Assembly (NCBI GenBank): GCA_900554565.1
Contig: USHX01000040.1
Location: 1 to 8,484 of the forward strand
From: an uncultured Clostridium sp.
Lineage (GTDB): Bacteria > Bacillota > Clostridia > TANB77 > CAG-508
Reading direction: 5' to 3'
Length of the DNA stretch: 8,484 nucleotides
A model generated the notes under the pieces. That model was not told where the DNA came from, did no database searches, and saw nothing but the letters and a program-made list of their open reading frames with translations. Positions 1-7,700 of the stretch are shown piece by piece. Both the position numbers and the translations under genes were made by a program. The number at the start of each line of letters is the position of its first letter. Within the stretch, counting starts at the first letter, position 1.

Positions 1-2261
1 CAGTATTAGTAGAGGGAAGAGCAATAAAACTTCACCCATTAGTTTGTGAAGCATTCAATGCCGACTTCGATGGTGACCAAATGGCAGTTCATTTACCACT
101 ATCACCAGAAGCACAAGCAGAATCAAGATACTTAATGTTATCAACAAACAACCTATTAAAACCACAAGATGGTAAACCAGTTGCAGTACCAAGACTAGAC
201 ATGATTTTAGGAAGTTACTATTTAACAATGGTATTAGATGGAGAAAAAGGAGAAGGAAAATACTTCAAAGATCCAGATGAAGCTATAATGGCATTCGAAA
301 ATCATGAAGTTGCAATACATGCAAAAATATTTGTAAGAGTATCAAAAGAAATAGATGGAGAAATAAAAACTAAAAAAATAGAAACAAGTGTAGGAAGAAT
401 AATCTTCAACCAAGGAATCCCACAAGACTTAGGATTCATAGACAGAAACGAAGATCCATTCCAATACGAAATTAGTTTCCCAGTAATGAAAAAATCAATG
501 GGACAAATAATTGAAAGAGTAATAAGAATACATGGACTAACAGAATCAGCAGAAGTAATAGACTACATAAAAGCCCTAGGATTCAAATATTCAACACTTG
601 CTGGTATAACATTCTCTATGGATGACGTAAAAGTACCACCAGCAAAAAAAGAATTACTAGCAGAAGCAGATGAAAAAGTATCAAACATCAGAAAACAATA
701 TGCCCGTGGTTTAATAACAAACGAAGAAAGATACAATGCAGTAATTAATGTTTGGGAAGATACAACTAAAAAAGTAAGTAATGCAATGGAAGAAAACTTC
801 GATGAATTAAACCCAATATACATGATGGTTAAATCTGGAGCCCGTGGTAACATGAACCAATTAAGACAAATTGCAGGTATCCGTGGACTTATGGCAAGTA
901 CAACAGGTAAAGCAGTAGAAATACCAATCAGATCATCATTTGCAGAAGGTCTAGATGCCCTAGAATACTTCATTTCAGCCCATGGAGCTCGTAAAGGACT
1001 ATCAGATACAGCCTTAAGAACAGCCGATTCAGGTTACTTAACAAGAAGATTGGTTGATGTATCACAAGACATAATAGTTAGAGAACATGACTGTGGAACA
1101 CATGAAGGAATAATAGTATATGACATCAAAGATGGAAACCAAATAATAGAAAAAATGCAAGAAAGATTAATTGGTAGATACCCAGTTGAAGATGTAATAA
1201 ATCCAAAAACAAATGAGCTAATAGTAGACACAAATACAATGATAACAGAAGACATGGCAGACAAAATAGTAGAAGCAGGAATAGAAAAACTAGAAGTTCG
1301 TTCAGTAATAGGATGTCATTCAAAACAAGGTGTATGTCAAAAATGTTATGGTATGGGATTAGCAAGAAGAAGCTTAGTATCAATAGGAGAATCAGTAGGT
1401 ATAGTTGCTGCACAATCAATTGGTGAACCAGGAACACAGCTTACAATGAGAACAATTCACTCTGGTGGTGTTGCTGGTGTAGCAGATATTACTCAAGGTT
1501 TACCTAGAGTTGAAGAATTATTCGAAGCTAGAAAACCAAAGGGACTTGCAATAATTTCAGAAATAGATGGAAAAGTAAAAATAAAAGAAACAAAGAAAAA
1601 GAAAGAAGTTATAGTAACATCAGGAGACAACTCAAAAACATATACAATACCATTTGGTTCAAAAATGAGAGTAAAAGATGGAGACATGGTAGTTGCTGCG
1701 CAACCACTAATTGAAGGTTCAATAAACCCAGCTGAAATCTTAGAAATCAAAGGACCAGAAGGAGTATTTGAATACTTAATTACAGAAGTACAAAAAGTAT
1801 ATAGAAACCAAGGTGTTGATATCAATGATAAACACGTTGAAGTAATTGGAAGACAAATGCTTAAAAAAGTAAGAGTTGAAGACAATGCTGATACAGACAT
1901 GTTCCCAGGAACATTAATTGATATGTATGAATTTGCAGACAAAAATGCAGAAGCAGTAGCACAAGGAAAACGCCCAGCAACTGGAAAACGTGTATTACTA
2001 GGAATTACAAAAGCATCACTTGCAACAGATAGTTTCTTATCTGCAGCATCATTCCAAGAAACAACAAGAGTATTAACAGAAGCAGCTATAAAAGGAAAAG
2101 TCGATGACTTAGTAGGACTAAAAGAAAACGTAATTATTGGTAAATTAATACCAGCTGGAACAGGAATGCAAAAATATCAAAACATTCATATAAACACTGA
2201 AAAAGAACTTGAAGAAACTTCTGATATAGAAGAAGTTGTAAATGTAAAAGCAGCAGAATAA
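1..2261 (+). CDS. rpoC: DNA-directed RNA polymerase subunit beta' (RpoC), 5' part missing
   Basis: Largest catalytic subunit of RNA polymerase. The first complete codon is at 3 and 752 codons are visible; bacterial beta' without large insertions is roughly 1200 residues, so about the first third lies upstream. The catalytic Mg-binding motif NADFDGDQ is encoded at 57-80, with Asp codons at 63, 69 and 75. Next come the F-loop region (GARGNMNQLRQIAG), the bridge helix (YFISAHGARKGLSDTALRTA), and the second zinc site with Cys codons at 1092, 1314, 1335 and 1344 (DCGT and GCHSKQGVCQKC). The trigger loop GEPGTQLTMRTIH lies at 1422-1460, its catalytic His at 1458. The trigger loop runs on without the long SI3 insertion of proteobacteria, as expected for Bacillota. 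The ATG at 81 is internal, because the catalytic Asp residues lie before it. The gene ends in TAA and is followed at once by a terminator, so it is probably the last gene of its operon. Identity is certain. Confidence 0.98.
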   Translation, partial: VLVEGRAIKLHPLVCEAFNADFDGDQMAVHLPLSPEAQAESRYLMLSTNNLLKPQDGKPVAVPRLDMILGSYYLTMVLDGEKGEGKYFKDPDEAIMAFENHEVAIHAKIFVRVSKEIDGEIKTKKIETSVGRIIFNQGIPQDLGFIDRNEDPFQYEISFPVMKKSMGQIIERVIRIHGLTESAEVIDYIKALGFKYSTLAGITFSMDDVKVPPAKKELLAEADEKVSNIRKQYARGLITNEERYNAVINVWEDTTKKVSNAMEENFDELNPIYMMVKSGARGNMNQLRQIAGIRGLMASTTGKAVEIPIRSSFAEGLDALEYFISAHGARKGLSDTALRTADSGYLTRRLVDVSQDIIVREHDCGTHEGIIVYDIKDGNQIIEKMQERLIGRYPVEDVINPKTNELIVDTNTMITEDMADKIVEAGIEKLEVRSVIGCHSKQGVCQKCYGMGLARRSLVSIGESVGIVAAQSIGEPGTQLTMRTIHSGGVAGVADITQGLPRVEELFEARKPKGLAIISEIDGKVKIKETKKKKEVIVTSGDNSKTYTIPFGSKMRVKDGDMVVAAQPLIEGSINPAEILEIKGPEGVFEYLITEVQKVYRNQGVDINDKHVEVIGRQMLKKVRVEDNADTDMFPGTLIDMYEFADKNAEAVAQGKRPATGKRVLLGITKASLATDSFLSAASFQETTRVLTEAAIKGKVDDLVGLKENVIIGKLIPAGTGMQKYQNIHINTEKELEETSDIEEVVNVKAAE

Positions 2262-2265
2262 AAAC

Positions 2266-2300
2266 AAAAAATTAGCCAAGTAGCATTGGCTAATTTTTTT
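2266..2300 (+). terminator. Intrinsic terminator after rpoC
   Basis: The left arm (2266-2279) and right arm (2286-2299) are perfectly complementary over 14 bp. The GC-containing core is TTAGCCAA/TTGGCTAA, the loop is GTAGCA, and the stem runs into seven T residues (2294-2300). It starts 4 nt after the rpoC stop. The left arm begins with an A tract, so the hairpin could also work on the other strand, but no gene there needs it. Confidence 0.93.
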
Positions 2301-2316
2301 GCCATTTTGCGAATTC

Positions 2317-2345
2317 TTGACAAAACGCATAAATACTAGTAAAAT
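2317..2345 (+). promoter_or_regulatory. Sigma-A-type promoter of gdpP
   Basis: A perfect -35 box TTGACA (2317-2322), a 17-bp spacer, and a -10 box TAAAAT (2340-2345, five of six consensus bases). Transcription should start near 2352, giving a leader of about 25 nt. It sits between the rpoC terminator and the gdpP ribosome binding site, so gdpP appears to be transcribed independently. Called by eye from the consensus. Confidence 0.78.
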
Positions 2346-2361
2346 AGAATAGAATGAATAT

Positions 2362-2367
2362 AAGGAG
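2362..2367 (+). promoter_or_regulatory. Ribosome binding site of gdpP
   Basis: AAGGAG with 8 nt to the ATG at 2376. Strong Shine-Dalgarno match at ideal spacing, which fixes the gdpP start. Confidence 0.85.
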
Positions 2368-2375
2368 AATTTTTT

Positions 2376-4401
2376 ATGCAAAACAATAACCGAAAAGTAT
2401 TCGAAACGCTAGTATCAAGAACAAAAATATATCTAGCAATAATACTAATACTATTACTAATAATAAGTATAGAAGCACCGATAATGATAATACCATCAAT
2501 AATCCTATATATATTAGTAGTAGGCTACACATATTATGCAAATAAGAAAAGAAAAAGTGAGATATCAGAAACGTTGCAAGACTTAACACTATCAGTAGAC
2601 ACAGCAGCAAAAACAAGCTTAATAAACTCACCATTTCCACTAGTAATACTAGAAACAGATGGAAGCATAATATGGAGAAGCTCAAAATTCGTATCAGAAT
2701 TCGCAAACATAGATATAAACACATATATAAGTGACTTAAGTTTAGACATAAGAAGTGATATACGAAACAATAAAGAAACAACAGGAAACAGAGATATATT
2801 AAAAGAAATAAAAATACAAAACAAACAATATAAAATAATGGGAAGATATGTAAACTTCAAAAACAGAAACAAAGAAAAACACAAAAAAGAAGAATACATG
2901 ATAATACTATATTTTATAGATGATACAGAAAACATTAAATTACAAAATGAATACAAAAACTCAAAATCATGTGTTGGAATAATAATGGTAGACAATTATG
3001 AAGAAACAATGCAAAGACTAGACTCAAGCGAAAAACCACAAGTAACAGCACAAATTGACAAAGAAATGTATGATTGGGCAAATAAAACAAATGGAGTATT
3101 AATAAAAGCAGATAGAGACAGATATGTATATCTATTTGAACAAAGATACTTAGAAGATGTAAAAGAAGACAAATTTAGTGTATTAGACAGAATAAAAGAA
3201 ATTGACACAAAAGAAAAAGTTCAATTCACATTAAGTATAGCAATATCAAATGAAGGAAAAACAGACAAAGAAAAATATAAATCAGCTCAAAGTGCCATGA
3301 ACGTTGTATTAGGTCGTGGTGGAGACCAAGCAGTTGTAAGAGAAAACGACATATACAAATTCTTTGGTGGAAGAGTAGAAGAAGTAGAAAAAAGAACAAA
3401 AGTAAAAGCAAGAGTAGTAGCACATGCTTTAGAAAACTTAATAAAAGAATCAAAAAAAGTAATGGTAATGGGGCATACAAATCCAGATATGGACAGTATA
3501 GGTTCATGTATGGGAATATATAGACTTGCAAAATCTTTAAACACAAATGCATATATAGTATGTAGTGAAAACACTCCAGCACTAGGACCCTTTAGAAAAT
3601 CTTTAGAAAAAGAACCAGAATATGAAGATGCAATAATAAATAAAGAAGTAGCATTAGAAAATATTGATGAAGAAACACTTTTAGTTGTTGTAGATACACA
3701 CAAAATAAACTATGTAGATGCACCAGAATTATTAGACAAGGCTAATAAAACAGTAGTAATCGATCACCACAGAAGAAGTGCAAACTTTATAGAAAATGCA
3801 ACATTGCTATTCCAAGAGGTATATGCATCATCTGCAGCAGAGCTTGTAACAGAATTATTGCAATATGCAGAAGTAAAAGTAAATTTAACAACAATTGAAG
3901 CAGAAAGCTTGTATGCAGGAATAATGATGGATACAAAGAACTTTACATTTAAAACAGGTGTTAGAACATTTGAAGCAGCTGCATATTTACGTAGATGCGG
4001 AGTAGATATTATAAGAGTTAAAAAATGGTTCCAAAGTGACCTTGCAAGCTTTAATACAATAGCAGATATTGTAAAAAGCGCAGAAATAGTAAATGATACA
4101 ATAGCAATCTCAATATATGATAAAACATCTAAAGATGCAAACTTGATATGTGCTAAAGCAGCAGATGAACTATTAACAATAAGTGATATAACAGCTTCAT
4201 TTGTATTAGGAAATAATGGAGAAAAGATTTGTATTAGTGGACGTTCTATTGGAGATATAAATGTACAAGTGATATTAGAAAAACTTCGGAGGTGGAGGTC
4301 ATATAACACTTGCGGGTGCTCAGGTTGAAGGAATGACAATGGAAGAAACTAAACAAGAATTGAAAAATAGAATTAATGAATATTTTTCAGAAATAGAATA
4401 A
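2376..4401 (+). CDS. gdpP: GdpP-type cyclic-di-AMP phosphodiesterase, with a +1 frameshift near its end
   Basis: Membrane-bound enzyme of the GdpP/YybT family, which hydrolyses c-di-AMP to pApA. Visible order: two membrane segments (about residues 18-32 and 36-55), a PAS-like domain (about 81-185), a degenerate GGDEF domain (about 198-330, with GRGGDQ at 313-318 and no true GGDEF motif), then DHH/DHHA1. DHH metal ligands are in place: H367, D371 and D373 in GHTNPDMDS, D440, D463-H464-H465, and D519 in MMDTKNF. The uninterrupted frame ends at TGA 4326-4328 after 650 residues, the last 13 (RRWRSYNTCGCSG) unlike the family. Moving to +1 after Leu637 (CTT, 4284-4286) gives GGGGHITLAGAQVEG, the expected DHHA1 end, then stops at TAA 4399-4401, for 674 residues. 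B. subtilis GdpP is of similar size (about 660). So this is one gene with one extra base, or a recoding site. Family identity is firm; whether full-length enzyme is made is open. Confidence 0.93.
4284..4290 (+). other. Site of +1 frameshift in gdpP (CTT C GGA)
   Basis: In the 0 frame the codons are CTT CGG AGG TGG. Skipping the C at 4287 gives CTT GGA GGT GGA GGT CAT, which encodes L-GGGGH, the invariant DHHA1 motif. A tRNA-Leu with anticodon GAG sitting on CUU could re-pair on the overlapping UUC through one G-U and two Watson-Crick pairs, as in the CUU-slip family of +1 sites (prfB, Ty1). CGG occurs in frame nowhere else in this window that I could find. There is no prfB-like Shine-Dalgarno spacer upstream. 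It may equally be an indel mutation or a sequencing error. Confidence 0.85.
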
Positions 4402-4452
4402 AAAGTGTATTTGAAAAAACTTAACATATTTTTTAGAGTAATATAAGATTAT

Positions 4453-4490
4453 AAAAGTAGTTTTAATTTTTAATTAGAACTGCTTTTTTT
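4453..4490 (+). terminator. Intrinsic terminator after gdpP
   Basis: Left arm 4453-4467 pairs with right arm 4473-4487 over 15 bp including two G-U pairs, with a 5-nt loop TTTTA and a seven-T tail (4484-4490). It lies 51 nt past the +1-frame stop at 4401, consistent with gdpP being a single-gene unit that really ends at 4401. Confidence 0.85.
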
Positions 4491-4530
4491 CTATGTCTAA
4501 AAAACGTAAAAACCTAGGGAAATAGTAGGA

Positions 4531-4559
4531 TTGATGTAAAAAAACGCAAAATGTAATAT
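4531..4559 (+). promoter_or_regulatory. Possible distal promoter of the surface-protein gene
   Basis: TTGATG (4531-4536), a 17-bp spacer, and TAATAT (4554-4559), each box matching four of six consensus bases. In DNA this AT-rich, such matches arise by chance, so it is only a candidate. If used, it would give a leader of about 170 nt containing the small hairpin at 4626-4638. Confidence 0.25.
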
Positions 4560-4602
4560 AAGTGAAATAAAACTCTAAAAATGTAAAATAAAAATAATAT
4601 TA

Positions 4603-4609
4603 TGTCGAA
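4603..4609 (+). promoter_or_regulatory. Spo0A-box-like heptamer
   Basis: TGTCGAA followed by an A run, identical to the core of the 0A box bound by the sporulation and transition-state regulator Spo0A. It lies about 70 bp upstream of the proximal -35 box. A weaker relative, TGTCTAA in the same A-rich setting, begins at 4494. One heptamer match is weak evidence and it is unknown whether this organism has Spo0A. Confidence 0.25.
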
Positions 4610-4674
4610 AAAAGCCTAAAACAAGTATCCGTAAAGGATTAAAAGAGTTAGAAAAAACTGTAAAAAAAGAGCTA

Positions 4675-4703
4675 TTGAAACTATAAAATATACAAGTTAT
4701 TAT
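4675..4703 (+). promoter_or_regulatory. Likely proximal promoter of the surface-protein gene
   Basis: TTGAAA (4675-4680), a 17-bp spacer, and TATTAT (4698-4703), each box five of six to consensus. The start would fall near 4710, about 28 nt before the ATG. The -10 box overlaps a perfect 14-nt palindrome of A and T only (4699-4712), which may be an accident of composition. Confidence 0.5.
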
Positions 4704-4723
4704 ATATATAATATATAAATTAT

Positions 4724-4730
4724 AGGAGAG
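4724..4730 (+). promoter_or_regulatory. Ribosome binding site of the surface-protein gene
   Basis: AGGAGAG, with the GGAG core 9 nt before the ATG at 4738. It supports that start for a long frame with no stop inside the window. Confidence 0.8.
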
Positions 4731-4737
4731 GTACGTA

Positions 4738-7700
4738 ATGTTAAACAAAGGAAAAGAATGGTTTTTAAAGGCAAAAGAAGCAAAACATAGTATAGCATTA
4801 AAAAGCGAAAAAGGTTCAATAACAGTTTTCGTTTTAGCTGCTATGCTTCTTTTAGTGACTGTATTATTTTTATCATATGCAGGAATATCAAACAAAGTAA
4901 CTACTACAGGAAAACAAGTAAATAGAATTCAAGAGGAATATGCTACAGAAAGTGCAGAAAATGGAAATAAAATTGACCAAGAGTATGACAAAGTAGTTGA
5001 TAATCTTGATAGACAAGCATATATAAAATTATTTAAACCATCAGGTGAAGAATACACTGTAGACCAATGGACAAATCAAGACCTAAGCTTAAGAATTTAT
5101 TGGACATATAAAAACGATGGCTATAAATATTTTTACTTAGATGGGCAAAAAATCAAATATCAAGAAAACTATAAAATAACAGATAATTGCACAATAAGTG
5201 TTGAAACAGGAAAAAAAGAAACAGAACTAAAAGTTACAAGAATCGATAAAGTAAAACCAGAAATCTCTCTAAGCGTTGATGGAGGAGTATTTGTAATACC
5301 AACAAACAGTCAAACATCAACATTAAGAATTACCGTAACAGGAAAAGATGATAAAAGTGGAATAGAAAAATTACAATATGCATGGTCTGATACTGGAACA
5401 ACAGAACCAACAACATATCAAGACATAGAATCAGGAAAAACAATAGAAAAAACAGATGCAAAAGCTGGAAATAATTATCTATGGACAAAAGCAACAGACA
5501 AAGCAGGAAATGTAACAACAAAAGTAAGCACATACACAGTATTATCAAAAGATGAATCACAAGATCAAATTATATTAACAGCATCACCAAGTGAAAATGT
5601 ATGGACAAACAAAGATGTAACAGTAACAGCTAAATATGGGGTAACTCTAGTAAATAATCAAAAAATGACTTGTACAGGAATATCTGCAACAGACTATGTA
5701 ATAAATAATGCAAGAAGTGCAGTAGTAAAAACAAATAACAAAACAGTAACAGCAGAAGCAGAAGACAAATTTGGAAATAAAATAACAAAACAATTGACAT
5801 TAAACAAAATAGACAAAAAAGTACCAACATTAACAATAACACCAAATGGTGGAACAGCATATGTAATGCCATCAACAGGAAAAGCAACTTTGAAAACTAC
5901 AGTAGTTGCAAAAGACGAAGGTGGTTCAAACTTAGAAACTTTAGAATATGCATGGTCAACATCAAATACAACAGAGCCAACAACAGGATTCACAAAATTT
6001 GAAAATGGAAAAGAAATAACAAAAACAGATGCACAAGTAGGAAATTACTATTTATGGGTAAAAGTTTTAGATGCAGCTGGAAATAGAGCAGAAACAAAAG
6101 TATCAAATGTGTTCACAATAGGTGAGAACACTTTAGAAGATAACAAAATAGCTTTAGTACCAAGTACAACAGACTGGACAAACAAAGATGTAACAGTAAC
6201 AGTAACATATGGAAAAAATCTATCACAAAACAGAAAGGCAGGTATAGGAAGCTCATTAACAGCAAATGCAACAACAGTAACAGTAACAGCAAACGGAACA
6301 GTACATGCAGAAGCAACAGATATAGCTGGAAATAAAGTTGTAGCTGAATTGAAAATAGATAATATAGACAAAGTAGCCCCTAAAAAGCCAACATATGTAG
6401 CGAGATACGCAGATAATAAATCATATACAAGCGGAACATGGACAAATAGAACAGTATATACAGACATAACAGCAGAAGATGGACTATCTGGAATAAAATC
6501 AATTCAATATTCTGCAGATAAATTAAATTGGACAACATTTGGCTTTACAGCAAGCAATGGAATGAAAGAAAATGGTCTAAAAGCTACTGGAACTGAAGAA
6601 TGGGGATTATCAAATAGAAATGACACAAGATATTTTAGAACTATAGATAAAGCAGGAAATGTTTCAGAAGTATCAGATGCATTTACAATAAAATATGACA
6701 TAACAAAACCAACAGTAACAATGAATCCAAATGGTGGAACAGCATACACAATGCCAACAACAGGAAATGCAACAATAAAAGCAACATTAACGGCAAGTGA
6801 TGCAGGCGGTTCAGGATTAAGTACATTACAATATGCATGGTCAACATCAAATACAATAGAACCAACAAGTTGGACAAATTTTACAAGTGGAAGTACAGTA
6901 AGTAAAACAGATTGTACAGCAGGAACATATTATTTATGGACAAAAGTAACAGATGCAGCTGGAAACAGAGCAGAAACAGGAAAAGTATCAAATGCATTTA
7001 TAGTAGGAGCAAACACAGTAGCAGACAATAAAATAACATTAACCAAAAATCCAGAAGGATGGACAAATGGCGATGTAACAGTAACAATAACATATGGTAA
7101 AAACTTAACACAAAATAGAAAAGCGGGATTAGGAAGTGCGAGCACAGCAAATGCAACAACAGTAAAAGTAACAACAAATGGAACAGTATATGCAGAAGCA
7201 ACAGACATAGCTGGAAACAAAGTAACAGCAAACTTAGCAGTTTCAAATATAGATAAAACAGCACCACAAATAACAGCAATATCAAACCCAAGCAATGGAA
7301 ACTGGACAAACAAAGATTTTACAGTAACACTAACAGCAAGTGATGTAGGTTCAGGAGTAAAAGAATTCCAATGGTATTATGGTGGAGCATGGACAAATAA
7401 TTATATAACAGCAAATGGAAATACAGGAACAATAACATTTACAGCAGAAAGAAATGAAACAATAAGATTCCGTGTAATAGATAATGTTGGAAATGTATCA
7501 GCAGAGAAAACAACAGTTGTTAAATTAGATAAAACATTACCAACAGCTTCAACAACTACAAAAACAAGTCAAAAAATAGACTTTTCAACATGGACTTTAA
7601 GTGGTGGAGCATATTTAGATGATTCAGGGAAATTAATATTGCCAAATAACAATTCAGAAGCATTATCACCATATATGGTAGCAAATGAACAAACATGGCA

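Larger units (their letters stand above)
4402..4737 (+). other. 336-bp AT-rich intergenic region
   Basis: Between gdpP and the giant surface-protein gene. It holds the gdpP terminator (4453-4490), two candidate promoters, one Spo0A-box-like heptamer and the ribosome binding site of the next gene. Two small hairpins are visible (ATCC-GTAAA-GGAT at 4626-4638, and one with AGTT/AACT arms just after). I found no coding sequence with a ribosome binding site and no riboswitch consensus I could defend. Confidence 0.6.

Noticed and set aside
81..83. ATG at 81 as a start codon
   Set aside because: The frame stays open upstream and encodes the catalytic NADFDGD residues just before it, so it is an internal Met of rpoC.
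4326..4328. TGA as the natural end of gdpP
   Set aside because: The 13 residues before it do not fit the family, while the +1 frame gives the conserved GGGGH end.
4493..4525. Ten-codon open frame starting MSKKRK in the intergenic region
   Set aside because: Too short, no ribosome binding site, and it starts inside the tail of the gdpP terminator.
4536..4670. Possible c-di-GMP riboswitch (ACGCAAA and GCCTAAA strings) before a pilin-like gene
   Set aside because: The strings are in AT-rich context, the GNRA-capped stems and pairing arms of the GEMM consensus could not be assembled, and order and spacing do not fit. A covariance-model search would settle it.
563..4895. Several minus-strand open frames opposite rpoC, gdpP and the start of the surface gene
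   Set aside because: They are Leu/Phe/Ser-rich shadows of A-rich coding sequence on the + strand, have no family motifs, and lie opposite well-conserved genes.
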